Source of the DNA: Roseiarcus sp963709655
GTDB taxonomy: Bacteria > Pseudomonadota > Alphaproteobacteria > Rhizobiales > Beijerinckiaceae
Reading direction: 5' to 3'
Length of the DNA stretch: 64,000 nucleotides
NCBI GenBank assembly: GCA_963709655.1
Contig: CAVPXF010000056.1
Coordinates: 186,001 to 250,000, forward strand
Shown: positions 51,372 through 60,849 of the stretch, one piece after another
Position numbering within the stretch: the first letter of the stretch is position 1
Layout of the letters: each line of letters opens with the position of its first letter
Program-made: the position numbers and the translations under genes
Notes under the pieces: model-generated
The model's input: the letters and a program-made list of their open reading frames with translations, nothing else
Databases searched by the model: none
Told to the model about the DNA's origin: nothing

Positions 51372-53108
51372 CTACTCGTGGGTGTCGCGAATCGCGCCCC
51401 ATCCATTTGACGTAGGGGAAATACAACCAACCTCGATGGGGCGCAAGCCCGACAAATACAATCCAGGGTTTCCGTCAGCGGCGCTCTTTCGGGAGATGGT
51501 TAGCGCCAGAAAAACCAGACCGATCGCCGCCGCGGTCAGCGAGCCGAACCGCGACTGCCAGGTCGGGGGCAGAGCCACGGGGAGATCGGAGTCCATCACG
51601 CCCTCGACGCCGAGAGGAGCAGCGACGATCTCCCGTCCGAAGCCGTCGACGACCGCAGAAACCCCGGAATTAGCCACGCGCACGAGCGGCAGGCCGAGTT
51701 CGATCGCTCTCAACCGAGCCTGCGCATAATGTTGATAGGGGCCGGGCGTGAGGCCGAACCAGGCGTCGTCCGTGACATTCAAGAGCCAGCCCGGGCGTTC
51801 ACCTTGGGAAAAGAAGTCGCCGATTTCGGTAGGAAAGACAGCCTCGTAGCAGATCAACGGCATTGCGGCCGGCAAACCTGGCGCACGCAGGATGCGCCGC
51901 CCGGCGCCGGCGGTGAATCCGCCCGGCGCCTGAACGAACTGGGTCACGCCCGTCCAATCCCAAAGAGCCTCGAACGGGACATACTCGCCAAAGGGCACGA
52001 GGTGTTGCTTGTCGTAGCGCTCGCCGAGAAGGCCGTCGCGACCGACGATCTCGATGGAGTTGTAGTATTTCGGATCTCGCCCCACCTTGGTCTCGACCCG
52101 CGCCGCGCCGGTGATGAGGGTCGTGCGGGCGCCGAGCAGGGAGACGATATCGCCCAGCGCCTGCGGGTCCCGCGACAGAATGAACGGGAATGCCGACTCC
52201 GGCCATATAAGATGCGTCACCCGGCTCTTGTCGAGCCCCTCCAGCGCGCCGTCGCCCGCGGACAACTCGAGATAGTGCCGCACGATGGCGTCCCTGTTCT
52301 CCGGCGCGAAGGACTCGCCCTGCGCGACGTCGGGCTGCATCAACCGCAGCCGGACGCCGGGGACGGTCGGGCTCACCGGCGCGGCCAGCCGGACGGCGCC
52401 GAACCCCGCGATTCCGAGCAGGGCGAGTCCGGCAATGACCGTCGGCGCCAGCGCACCGCCCGGTCCGCGCCAGAGCGTGGCGGGCGCAGCGAAGATTGCC
52501 ACGGTAACGAAGGTGAGCCCGTGCAGGCCGACCACTGAGGCGATCTGCGCCAAAGTGAGATTCGCCCCGAGCCCCATGCCGATGTCGTTCCACGGGAAGC
52601 CGGTGAACATGAGGCCCCGCATCCACTCGCTCACGCCCACACTGAACGCCAGCGCGAGGATCCGCCACGGCCCGGACGACCAGAGAAGGCCGGAGAGCGC
52701 AAAGCCGAAGGCGGGAAAAAAGGCCAACCCCGCCGGCAGCGCGACGACCCCCAGCGGCAGCGCCCACAGGAACTTGTCCCCATCGACAAGGCATGCCGCC
52801 CCGACCCACCAAAGCCCGGCGAGAAAATAGCCGAAGCCGAACCACCAGCCGGCGCCGAAGGCCGCCCTCGCGCGCCCAAAGCCTGCCGAACCGCGGGTCG
52901 CCGAATGCGATCCATCGATCAACCACACCGCGATGGTCATCGGGACAGCCATAGCGATGAGAAGATCGAACGGCGGCAACGCGAAGGCGCCAACCGCCCC
53001 GGATAAGAGGGCGACCGCGCGCCGACGCCAGCCCCAGGACAGGATCACGCTGGCCGGCAGAGCGGCGACCGCGTCGGCGATCGTTGCGGTTCGGGCGACC
53101 GCGCTCAA
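51372..53108 (-). CDS. lnt: Apolipoprotein N-acyltransferase
   Basis: Adds the third acyl chain to the N-terminal cysteine of lipoproteins in the inner membrane. 578 residues: about six N-terminal membrane segments, then a nitrilase-like domain with the catalytic Glu (LIWPESAFPF), Lys (KQHLVPFGEYVPFE region) and Cys (PLICYEAVFP), and a last membrane segment (AAAIGLVFLALTI). About 40 residues follow that segment, slightly longer than usual. It precedes the XRE regulator and metK on the same strand. Confidence 0.95.
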   Translation of the reverse strand: MSAVARTATIADAVAALPASVILSWGWRRRAVALLSGAVGAFALPPFDLLIAMAVPMTIAVWLIDGSHSATRGSAGFGRARAAFGAGWWFGFGYFLAGLWWVGAACLVDGDKFLWALPLGVVALPAGLAFFPAFGFALSGLLWSSGPWRILALAFSVGVSEWMRGLMFTGFPWNDIGMGLGANLTLAQIASVVGLHGLTFVTVAIFAAPATLWRGPGGALAPTVIAGLALLGIAGFGAVRLAAPVSPTVPGVRLRLMQPDVAQGESFAPENRDAIVRHYLELSAGDGALEGLDKSRVTHLIWPESAFPFILSRDPQALGDIVSLLGARTTLITGAARVETKVGRDPKYYNSIEIVGRDGLLGERYDKQHLVPFGEYVPFEALWDWTGVTQFVQAPGGFTAGAGRRILRAPGLPAAMPLICYEAVFPTEIGDFFSQGERPGWLLNVTDDAWFGLTPGPYQHYAQARLRAIELGLPLVRVANSGVSAVVDGFGREIVAAPLGVEGVMDSDLPVALPPTWQSRFGSLTAAAIGLVFLALTISRKSAADGNPGLYLSGLRPIEVGCISPTSNGWGAIRDTHE

Positions 53109-53424
53109 AGCCGCCAGCCTCGCTTCGGGGCCGTGTCGACTCGCTTTGCCGTTTCATCGCTGTCCTTGACCACGCATATTACGCAACGACCGCGCGTTTT
53201 TAGAGCGTTCAACTGTGTCAGAGCCCCCAATGGAGTTCGCTTTCGCGGTCTTTTCAGACGCTCGAGGCCAAAATCAGGTTTTCCCCTACCAAGCCGCCGA
53301 CCGGCCGGTCGCGTAAGGCGCAAGGAACGAAGCGGCGCGCCGTCCCCGCGCGCTCCGCCGCCTTCCGGGCAGTTGCGATATCGATCCGGAAGCGGACGGC
53401 GAAAAATGCCGAAGCATTCCTGAT
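53109..53424. other. Intergenic region between corC-like and lnt genes
   Basis: About 315 bp without a recognisable gene or terminator. It probably holds the lnt promoter. Small open frames here show no family resemblance. Confidence 0.45.
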
Positions 53425-54432
53425 CTAATCGTCGTCGGGCAACTTCGCCGGCGTCGGCGACGCGCCCGGCTCTGGCGTCCGAGCCGCGAGCGGCCAGAGC
53501 TTCATCCGTTTGATGCGCCGCGGATCGGCGTCAAGAATCTCGTATTCGAAGCCCCCCGGTCCTTTCAGGATCTCCCCGCGGCTGGGAACCCGGCCTGCGG
53601 AGGCCGTGACAAGACCGCCAATCGTGTCGACCTCCTCCGCGTCGGCCAACGAAGCAAAATCGAAGCCGAGCGCCTCCGACACCTCGTCGAGCGACGCGCG
53701 CGCCTCGATGATGAACGCCCCGCCTTCGGCAGGATGAATCGGAGTTTCGGTTTCGTCGTGCTCGTCCTCGATATCGCCGACAATCGATTCAACGACGTCC
53801 TCGATCGAAACGAGACCGTCGGTGCCGCCGTACTCATCGATCACCAGGGCCATATGCGTGCGTGACATCTGCATGCGCAGCAGGAGATCGAGCGCCGGCA
53901 TCGACGGGGGAGCGTATAGGACCGGGCGCAGGATGCCGGCCTCCGACAGCGCCATGTCCAGCGCGCCGGCCGGACCGCGCGGCTGCGGTTGCGCGTCGGG
54001 GACTGCGGTTAATCCGAAACGGGGGTCGGAGGCGAGAAAGACGAGGAGGTCGCGAATGTGAATCATGCCGCGCGGATCGTCGAGCGTCTCTCCATAGACG
54101 GGGAGCCTCGAATGGCCAGCGGATCGGAAGAGGTCCAGCGCCTCCCGGAGGGTCGTGTCCAGCGCCAGTGCGACCACGTCGGCGCGGGGCACCATGACGT
54201 CCGCCACCCGAACATCGTGAAGCGCGAGCACATTCTTCAATATCGCTCGCTCTTGAGGCGTGAACTCGGCGCTGGCGCTCTCGTCGATCGCGTCCTCGAT
54301 GTCGTCGCGGACGGAGCCGGGCGCCAAGCCGAAAAGCCCCCTCAGCCGCTCGAAAAGCCCGGGAGTCGTTTCCCGAGAAGACGGGGATGCTGGCGGCGCC
54401 TCATTGCGCTCGTCGTGCGTCGTTTCGCTCAT
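53425..54432 (-). CDS. CorC/HlyC-type CBS-domain protein
   Basis: A 335-residue soluble protein with two CBS domains (about residues 75-210, including VMVPRADVVALALDTTLREA and MALVIDEYGGTDGLVSIEDV) and a C-terminal transporter-associated domain (DTIGGLVTASAGRVPSRGE). Members bind nucleotides and are linked with magnesium or cobalt efflux. It overlaps ybeY by ATGA and belongs to the conserved phoH-ybeY-corC block; lnt follows after a gap. Confidence 0.92.
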   Translation of the reverse strand: MSETTHDERNEAPPASPSSRETTPGLFERLRGLFGLAPGSVRDDIEDAIDESASAEFTPQERAILKNVLALHDVRVADVMVPRADVVALALDTTLREALDLFRSAGHSRLPVYGETLDDPRGMIHIRDLLVFLASDPRFGLTAVPDAQPQPRGPAGALDMALSEAGILRPVLYAPPSMPALDLLLRMQMSRTHMALVIDEYGGTDGLVSIEDVVESIVGDIEDEHDETETPIHPAEGGAFIIEARASLDEVSEALGFDFASLADAEEVDTIGGLVTASAGRVPSRGEILKGPGGFEYEILDADPRRIKRMKLWPLAARTPEPGASPTPAKLPDDD

Positions 54433-54917
54433 TCCATAACGGTTCCGTCCGCATAGGGGTTCGGGACCCCCAGGCGAGCCAATATCCTGGTCTCGAGCGC
54501 TTCCATGCGCTCGGCCTCTTCGTCCGTCTGATGATCGTAGCCGATCAGATGCAAAAAACCATGCGCAATGAGATGACGGTAATGGTCGGCGAGGGGGATG
54601 TCGGTCGCCTCGGCCTCGCCCGCCAGGGTCTCGAACGCCAGCACGATGTCGCCGAGCGCGGCGCCCTCAGCGAGCCTCTCGACGCCGGCGGCAGGGAAGG
54701 ACAGGACGTTGGTCGGCTTGTCGTGGCCGCGCCAGCGGGCATTGAGCGCTCGCACTTGGGCGTCACCGGCGAGCAGCAGGCTCACCCCGGCGCCGTCGCG
54801 CGACTGAATCCCACTCTCGGCGACGCAAGCGGCGAGCGTTTCGCGCGCCAGCGTCCGGGCGCGCGGCAACTTCCGCCACAAAGACGACGGCGCGCTGATG
54901 TCGACCGAGAGCCTCAT
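54429..54917 (-). CDS. ybeY: Endoribonuclease YbeY
   Basis: Metal-dependent ribonuclease for 16S rRNA 3'-end processing and ribosome quality control. 162 residues with the zinc motif HGFLHLIGYDH and PTNVLSFP, typical of the family. ATG 54917 overlaps the phoH stop as ATGA. Confidence 0.96.
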   Translation of the reverse strand: MRLSVDISAPSSLWRKLPRARTLARETLAACVAESGIQSRDGAGVSLLLAGDAQVRALNARWRGHDKPTNVLSFPAAGVERLAEGAALGDIVLAFETLAGEAEATDIPLADHYRHLIAHGFLHLIGYDHQTDEEAERMEALETRILARLGVPNPYADGTVME

Positions 54918-56032
54918 GGCGCGCCGGCGGGACGCCCTTCCTGGCCCGCGTGCTCGTAGGCCTCGACAATCTGGCGGACCAGATCGTGGCGTACGACGTC
55001 GACGTGCGCGAAGCGTACGTGGCCGATGCGCGGGTTCGCCGACAACAGGCGAATAGCCTCGCCAAGACCGGATTTTTGACCAGGCGCGAGGTCGGTCTGG
55101 CTGGGATCGCCGTTGATCATCATCCGCGACCCTTCGCCGAGACGGGTCAGGAACATCTTCATCTGCATCGCGGTCGCGTTCTGGGCCTCGTCGAGCAGCA
55201 CCGCGGCCTTCGACAGGGTCCGTCCGCGCATGAAAGCGAGCGGCGCAATCTCGATCATGCCCGTCTGGATGCCGCGCTCGACCATGCGTCCGTCCATGAA
55301 GTCGTACAGGGCGTCGTAGATCGGCCGCAGATACGGATCGACTTTCTCCTTCATGTCGCCCGGGAGGAAACCGAGCCGCTCGCCGGCCTCGACCGCCGGC
55401 CGCGACAGGATCATCCGCTCGACCAGGCCCTGCTCCAAAAGCGACACGGCGTGTCCCACCGCAAGCCAAGTCTTGCCTGTGCCGGCCGGCCCCTCCGCAA
55501 ACACGAGTTCGTATTTGCGCAGCGCCGCGAGATAGCGATCCTGCGCCGCGTTCCGGGCCCGCACGACGCCGCGCTTGCGGGTCTTGACGACGCCGAAACT
55601 GTCGCGCCCGGATTCGTCGCCCGGAAACAAGAAACCCTGGTAGGCGCTCTCGGCGATCGCCCCCTCGACGTCGCCCTCGCTTGCCGGCTGACCCATCTTC
55701 ACCCGCTCGTACAGCATTTCGAAGACACGACGGGCCTGCTCGCTCGCCTCTTTCGGGCCCTTGATCACGACCTGGTTGCCGTTGGCGTAGGCCGAGACGC
55801 CGAGCGAGCGCTCGATGCGAGCGATGTTCTGGTCATAGTGCCCGAACACCACCGACGCGGCCGCATTATCTGGAAGCGCGATCGAAATTTCGGCAGACTT
55901 GGATTCGCGAAGGGTCGTATTGGGCGTGAGCGGAGCGGCGGCGACGCGAGACGGCGACGGGTCCTGCGGCTTCAAATCGATGCTCTCCCTGACTTCCGGT
56001 TCCTGGTTCGAATCGTCCTGCACTAAGATCAA
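54914..56032 (-). CDS. PhoH-family ATPase
   Basis: About 370 residues, a PhoH-like P-loop protein. An N-terminal KH-like part (residues 50-115) precedes Walker A AEGPAGTGKTWLAVGHA, then SRPAVEAGERLGFLPGD, Walker B VLLDEAQNATAMQMKMFLTR and NGDPSQTDL. Members are linked with RNA metabolism and the YbeY pathway. The open frame starts at TTG 56032; GTG 56023 is also possible. It follows miaB by about 10 bp. Confidence 0.93.
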   Translation of the reverse strand: MILVQDDSNQEPEVRESIDLKPQDPSPSRVAAAPLTPNTTLRESKSAEISIALPDNAAASVVFGHYDQNIARIERSLGVSAYANGNQVVIKGPKEASEQARRVFEMLYERVKMGQPASEGDVEGAIAESAYQGFLFPGDESGRDSFGVVKTRKRGVVRARNAAQDRYLAALRKYELVFAEGPAGTGKTWLAVGHAVSLLEQGLVERMILSRPAVEAGERLGFLPGDMKEKVDPYLRPIYDALYDFMDGRMVERGIQTGMIEIAPLAFMRGRTLSKAAVLLDEAQNATAMQMKMFLTRLGEGSRMMINGDPSQTDLAPGQKSGLGEAIRLLSANPRIGHVRFAHVDVVRHDLVRQIVEAYEHAGQEGRPAGAP

Positions 56033-56041
56033 ATCCTGCTT

Positions 56042-57451
56042 TCACGACGCTGGCGAGACAATGCGGCCGCGCAGCGAATTAGGGCCGACGCCGACGATTT
56101 CCACCTCCGCCATGGAGCCGATCGTGGACGGCGGCGCTTCTGCAAACACCGCCTGCATGTAGGGCGAGCGTCCGATCGCCTGGCCGGCGTGGCGTCCGGG
56201 CTTCTCGAACAGGACAGAGAGGCGCCTACTCACGCAGGCCCGGTTGAACGCCTGCCGCTGCTCCTCCAGGAGCGCCTGCAAGAGAGCGAGACGCATCGCC
56301 TTGACGTCCTCGTCGATCTGTCCGTCCATCTCCGCCGCCGGCGTTCCCGGCCGGGCCGAGTATTTGAAAGCGAAGGACGAGGCGAACCCGACGGCGCGCA
56401 CAAGCTCGAGCGTCGCCTCGAAGTCGGCGTCCGTCTCGCCGGGATAGCCAACGATGAAGTCCGACGAGAGCGCAATGTCCGGCCGCGCCTCGCGCACCCG
56501 GGCGATCACGCCGAGATAGTCGGCGACGCGATGGCGCCGGTTCATCGAGGCCAGGATGCGGTCGGAGCCGGACTGGACCGGAAGATGGAGATAAGGCGCG
56601 AGCGCCTCGACCTCCCGGTGCGCGGCGATCAGATCGTCGCTCATGTCGTTGGGATGGGAAGTTGCGTACCGCACCCGTTTCACCCCGGAAATCTCGGCGG
56701 CCGCTTCGATGAGACCGGCGAGCCCGACCGGCTGTCCCGCTGCACCGGCCCCATGATAGGCGTTGACGTTCTGCCCGATCAGCATGACCTCCCGCACGCC
56801 CGCGCGGACGAGGCCAGCGATCTCCGCCAGAACCGCCTCGACGGGGCGGGAGGTTTCCGCGCCGCGGGTGTAGGGCACGACGCAGAACGAGCAGAACTTG
56901 TCGCACCCCTCCTGGACGGTGACGAAGGCCGCGACGCCGCGCTTCCTCACCGCGTCCGGCGCGCTCGCCGGCAATCGGGCGAACTTGTCCCCGGCGGGGA
57001 AATCGGTGTCGACCACGCCCGTCCGCGCTTCGGCCTTCTTCAAGAGTTCCGGTAGCCGATGGTAGCTTTGCGGACCGACGACCACGTCCACCGCCGGCTG
57101 GCGGCGCAGGATCTCGGCCCCTTCAGCCTGGGCGAGGCAGCCGGCGACCACCAGCGTCGTTCGGCGGCCTGCGCGTCCGCGCTCCTCCTTGAGTTCGCGC
57201 AGCTTGCCGAGTTCGGAATAGATTTTTTCCGACGCTCTTTCCCGGATATGACAGGTATTGAGGACGATCAACTCCGCGTCCTGGGCGCGCGCCGCCTCGG
57301 CGTAGCCGTTGGCCGCCGCGAGATCAGCCATGCGCTGCGAATCGTAAACGTTCATCTGGCAGCCGAACGACTTGATGAACGCGCGCGGGGCAGGCTCCGG
57401 TCCAGGCGGGGCGGGGCGGGGCGCGTCTTCAAGCACAGTCGATTCGGACAA
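56042..57451 (-). CDS. miaB: tRNA-2-methylthio-N6-dimethylallyladenosine synthase
   Basis: Radical-SAM enzyme that methylthiolates i6A37 in tRNA. About 469 residues. The N-terminal cluster cysteines are in KSFGCQMNVYDS, LNTCHIRERASEK and VAGCLAQAEG; the radical-SAM cluster is in EGCDKFCSFCVVPYTRG; a TRAM domain ends the protein (EVEIVGVGPNSLRGRI). The start is placed at TTG 57451 behind GGAG. A phoH gene follows, the usual order. Confidence 0.95.
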   Translation of the reverse strand: MSESTVLEDAPRPAPPGPEPAPRAFIKSFGCQMNVYDSQRMADLAAANGYAEAARAQDAELIVLNTCHIRERASEKIYSELGKLRELKEERGRAGRRTTLVVAGCLAQAEGAEILRRQPAVDVVVGPQSYHRLPELLKKAEARTGVVDTDFPAGDKFARLPASAPDAVRKRGVAAFVTVQEGCDKFCSFCVVPYTRGAETSRPVEAVLAEIAGLVRAGVREVMLIGQNVNAYHGAGAAGQPVGLAGLIEAAAEISGVKRVRYATSHPNDMSDDLIAAHREVEALAPYLHLPVQSGSDRILASMNRRHRVADYLGVIARVREARPDIALSSDFIVGYPGETDADFEATLELVRAVGFASSFAFKYSARPGTPAAEMDGQIDEDVKAMRLALLQALLEEQRQAFNRACVSRRLSVLFEKPGRHAGQAIGRSPYMQAVFAEAPPSTIGSMAEVEIVGVGPNSLRGRIVSPAS

Positions 57452-57483
57452 TGAGGTCTCCAGCGGCAACCCCTTATTTAGGC

Positions 57484-58341
57484 CTATTCGCGTCCCGGGA
57501 AAATAGGCGGAACATGCCGAACCTCGGCGGCCAGACGCCGCACCGCCGCCTCGGTCAGGCGCGCGAGGGACTTCCGGTCCATGTCCGGTGTGACGCGGAT
57601 CGGAGCGCCGCAATAAACGTCGCAGGTGACGCCGCCGCCGCCAGCGTAGCGAATGAAATGCGGCAAAAAGGTCATGTCGCCGTACCAGGCGACCCTTGGC
57701 CGCTCGAACCGCGCCATCGGCAGGCCGGCGAGCCGCGAATAGTGGAGGAAGACCGGCTGAACGAGCGCGGGGAATTCGTTCCCGCCGATCGCCGCCTGCC
57801 GGATCGCCTCGAAATGCGACGAGCGGAAGCGCAGGAGCCGGTTCCCGTCGCCGGTGGTCGCCTCGGCGAACAGGACGACCGGCGCGCCGGCGCGCATCGT
57901 TTCGACCATTCTGGCGTTGACGTCGGGAATGCAGCGGCGCCGGTCGCGATCGACGTAAACAGCCCCCTGCAAGGCGACGAGTTCGCGGCCGACCGGATGG
58001 CCGCCGATCTCCTTCTTAGCGAGAAAGCTCATCGGCGCGAGCGACCCCAGCACCGGGATGTCGAGCCAGGAGACATGATTGGCGACGATCAAGCGGACGC
58101 CCGAATCGGTCCATTCGCCATGCTGACGCACCGCCACGCCAAGTCCGACGCACAACAAGCGGTGAAACAGGACCGGCGCCCGCTCGCCGAACCGCCAGCC
58201 GAGCCGCTGGGCGAGGCGGCGCGGCGGGCCGAAGGCGACGATGAATCCGGCGAGCGCCAGGACGAGGCCCGCGAGCCGCACGAGCACGGACAAGCCAAGC
58301 AGAGGCGCTCCCGCTCTCGCCGCGGTCGCGACGAGACTCAC
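57484..58341 (-). CDS. Lysophospholipid acyltransferase (PlsC family)
   Basis: A 285-residue inner-membrane acyltransferase with an N-terminal hydrophobic stretch (VLVRLAGLVLALAGFIVAFG), the HX4D motif NHVSWLDIPVLG and the later FAEATTGDGNRLLRF (EGT-like site written EAT). It transfers acyl chains to lysophospholipids such as lysophosphatidate or ornithine lipids. The GTG start at 58341 overlaps the rimI stop (GTGA). Confidence 0.9.
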   Translation of the reverse strand: MSLVATAARAGAPLLGLSVLVRLAGLVLALAGFIVAFGPPRRLAQRLGWRFGERAPVLFHRLLCVGLGVAVRQHGEWTDSGVRLIVANHVSWLDIPVLGSLAPMSFLAKKEIGGHPVGRELVALQGAVYVDRDRRRCIPDVNARMVETMRAGAPVVLFAEATTGDGNRLLRFRSSHFEAIRQAAIGGNEFPALVQPVFLHYSRLAGLPMARFERPRVAWYGDMTFLPHFIRYAGGGGVTCDVYCGAPIRVTPDMDRKSLARLTEAAVRRLAAEVRHVPPIFPGRE

Positions 58342-58824
58342 GGGAGGCCCCTGCGCATGACGACGGCAAGCGCCCGTGAACCGTCCTTTCGGCGATAATA
58401 GCCGGAACGTTCGCCGACCTTGACGAAGCCGAGACGACGATAGAGCGCCAGCGCCGCAGCGTTGTCCTCGTCGACCTCGAGAAACATCGCCCGCGCCCCG
58501 GCGTTACCGGCCCGGCGCAGAATTTCGCCCATCAGGGCGCGCCCGACCCCCCGGCCGCGCCAGCCGACCTCGACCGCTATCGTCAGGATCTCGGCTTCGT
58601 CCGCGGCGAGCCGGGCGAGCGTGAAGCCGCGCAGGTCTCCGTTCGCCGGGTCGAGCGCCCCTGCGGCAAGAATTCGAGGCGTCGGCGATGAGCCGGCCGA
58701 CCTCCCCGGCAGACCATGGATGGGCGAAGCCGGCGGCGTGCAGACGGGCGCAGGCCTCGGCCTTGTCGCTGCGCAGCGGCCGGACGATGGGCGGGGACGA
58801 TCTGCCGCCGAAGCCGAAAATCAT
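58338..58824 (-). pseudogene. rimI: Ribosomal-protein-alanine N-acetyltransferase, frame interrupted
   Basis: GNAT-family enzyme that acetylates the N-terminus of ribosomal protein S18. The first frame starts at ATG 58824 (ARLHAAGFAHPWSAGEVGRL, the typical start of RimI). The second holds the acetyl-CoA site VGWRGRGVGRALMGEILRRA and the C-terminal EVDEDNAAALALYRRLGFVK. Dropping one base in AATT at 58671-58674 joins them (SILAAGALDP). It begins 7 bp after tsaB, the usual neighbour. Confidence 0.88.
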
Positions 58825-58831
58825 CGCGTCA

Positions 58832-59521
58832 TCAGACGAACGTCCGGGCAATCGGCTCGGCCGGATTCGGGTGCGCATCCGGCGGCTTGACATAAAGCGG
58901 CCGGGCCGGATTGCCGCCCGGGTCGAGGGCCAAACCGAGCCTTGCGACGGCGACGATGTCTGGGGCATCGCCGGCGGCCGCGAGGTCGTAGGGGAGGCCC
59001 GCGCGGTGCGCCTCGGCGGCGACGAGATCGGCAGCGTCCCCGGCCAGCAGCGCCGGCCCAGCGCCGATGCCGCGCACGCACTCGCGCACGGCGTCGCATC
59101 GGGGCGGCCCGAGCGGGCGGCCGGACGCCTCGAACAGCTGGAAATAGATCGACCCGTGACGGGCGTCGATCGCGGCCGCGATGATCCCCGGCCGCGGCTC
59201 GCTGAGGAGGGACGCGGCGAAGGCGACGAGCGTCGGCACGCCCACCACCGGGACGCCGAGCCCGAGCCCCATCGCGCGGGCCAGCGCGAGGCCGACCCGA
59301 ATGCCGGTGAACGAGCCGGGACCGATCGTCACCGCGATCCGGTTAAGGGAGGCGAGGCCGCCCTCCAAGGCGCGCCCGGCCTCCTCGACCATCGGAGCGA
59401 GCGCCTCGGCGTGGCCTCGCGCCATCCCGCGGCTCAGGACGGCGAGCGGCTCGAGCCGCCCGGTCTCGACGACCGCGACCGACGCCGCGCCGCAGGAGGT
59501 GTCGATGGCCAAAATGCGCAC
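58832..59521 (-). CDS. tsaB: tRNA threonylcarbamoyladenosine biosynthesis protein TsaB
   Basis: Partner of TsaD in making the t6A37 tRNA modification. 229 residues, an ASKHA-fold protein with the N-terminal ILAIDTSCGAASVAV, GHAEALAPMVEE, the TIGPGSFTGIRVGLALARAM signature and IDARHGSIYF. The start is GTG 59521. It is followed by rimI. Confidence 0.94.
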   Translation of the reverse strand: MRILAIDTSCGAASVAVVETGRLEPLAVLSRGMARGHAEALAPMVEEAGRALEGGLASLNRIAVTIGPGSFTGIRVGLALARAMGLGLGVPVVGVPTLVAFAASLLSEPRPGIIAAAIDARHGSIYFQLFEASGRPLGPPRCDAVRECVRGIGAGPALLAGDAADLVAAEAHRAGLPYDLAAAGDAPDIVAVARLGLALDPGGNPARPLYVKPPDAHPNPAEPIARTFV

Positions 59522-59560
59522 GGGTCAGGCCTTTGCCCGTTGCGCGTGACACGCCGACCG

Positions 59561-59677
59561 TCCCTTCTCCCCGCTCGCGGGGAGAAGGGTAGGATGAGGG
59601 GCGGGGCGAGCGCGCGCTGCGGCCAATCGCCAAAGCCCCTCACCCCTGCCCTCTCCCCGCGAGCGGGGAGAGGGGGA
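59561..59677. repeat. Inverted pair of palindromic intergenic repeats
   Basis: Unit A (59561-59602) contains CCTTCTCCCCGCTCGCGGGG followed by AGAAGGG; unit B (59636-59677) contains CCCTCTCCCCGCGAGCGGGG followed by AGAGGG. Each is a palindrome, and the two are also reverse complements of each other, flanked by matching GATGAGGGG and CCCCTCACC arms. This is the layout of REP/BIME- or RIME-type elements in intergenic DNA. It fills most of the gap between argB and tsaB. Confidence 0.85.
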
Positions 59678-59713
59678 TCTTCGGCGCCAAACGCTATACA
59701 ATTGCAACATGCC

Positions 59714-60598
59714 CTATCTGGTGATCAGGGTTCCGGACCCCTGGTCGGTCAGGAGTTCGATCAGCACCGCATGCGGGATTTTGCCGTCGAGGATGACGAC
59801 GCCCTCGACGCCGCGCTCGATCGCATAGATGCAGGTCTCGACCTTGGGGATCATGCCGCCGGTAATGGTGCCGTCGGCGATGAGCCCGCGGATCTCGTCG
59901 ACCTTCAGCTCCTTGATCAGAGTCCTGTTTTTGTCGAGCACGCCCGGCACGTCGGTCAGGAACAAGAGGCGCTTGGCCCCGAGCGCCCCGGCGATCGCGC
60001 CGGCGAACGTGTCGGCATTGACGTTGTAGGTCTGCCCATCGGCGTCCTGCGCGACCGGCGCAAGCACGGGAATCAGATCGCGGCCGAGAATCTGCTCGAG
60101 CACCGTCATGTCGACCTTGTCGGGCTCGCCGACGAAGCCGAGGTCGACGACATCCTCGTCGGGGGCATGCGGGCGGTGGACCTTGCGGGCGAGGACCATG
60201 TTGCCGTCCTTGCCGCAAAGGCCGATCGCGCGGCCGCCTTCGGCGTTGATCGAGCCGACGATCGACTTGTTGATCGAGCCGGCCAGAACCATTTCAACGA
60301 TCTCGATGGTCGGCTTGTCGGTCACCCGGAGACCGCCGGAAAACTGCGATTCGATGCCGAGCTTCTTCAGCATTGAGCCGATCTGAGGGCCGCCGCCGTG
60401 GACGACCACCGGATTGATGCCGGACTGTTCGAGCAGCACCATGTCCTTGGCGAAGTCGCGCGCCTTCTGCTCGTCGCCCATCGCGTGCCCGCCGTATTTC
60501 ACCACCACGACCGCCTCGTCGTAGCGCAGCATGTGAGGCAGCGCCTGCATCAGAATCTCGGATTTCTGCTGCGGCGTGGCGTTGAGGGCGTCGGTCAT
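59714..60598 (-). CDS. argB: Acetylglutamate kinase
   Basis: Phosphorylates N-acetylglutamate, the second step of arginine synthesis. 294 residues with the phosphate-binding VVVKYGGHAMGDEQ, VVVHGGGPQIGSMLKKLGIE, GSINAEGGRAIGLCGKDGN and LTDVPGVLDKNRTLIKEL. Length and motifs are typical; the N-terminal helix suggests a hexameric, arginine-inhibited type. Confidence 0.96.
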   Translation of the reverse strand: MTDALNATPQQKSEILMQALPHMLRYDEAVVVVKYGGHAMGDEQKARDFAKDMVLLEQSGINPVVVHGGGPQIGSMLKKLGIESQFSGGLRVTDKPTIEIVEMVLAGSINKSIVGSINAEGGRAIGLCGKDGNMVLARKVHRPHAPDEDVVDLGFVGEPDKVDMTVLEQILGRDLIPVLAPVAQDADGQTYNVNADTFAGAIAGALGAKRLLFLTDVPGVLDKNRTLIKELKVDEIRGLIADGTITGGMIPKVETCIYAIERGVEGVVILDGKIPHAVLIELLTDQGSGTLITR

Positions 60599-60849
60599 GG
60601 AGGCTCCGGAGGGCTTCGGGCGCGCCCGCTTCTAGCGGGTTAAACAAGGAAGCTCAAACGGTTTGCCGCGTTAGGGAACTGGCGCGCGCCACGATCGCCG
60701 GAGCGCCTGTTTCCCCGCTCCGCGCGTCCGCTTCGGATTGCACAGGCTCAAGGAAGCCGTCATAGAATGGCGGCGCCAACGGGCCAGACCTGCCCGCACA
60801 TGCGCGGCTTCCCGTAGAGCCGGGCGCCCGCGCGGCAACGGAGACGGAA
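60599..60849. promoter_or_regulatory. Divergent region between argB and the ATPase zeta gene
   Basis: About 250 bp between divergent genes, with no coding signal. It should hold both promoters; I see no clear operator. Confidence 0.4.
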
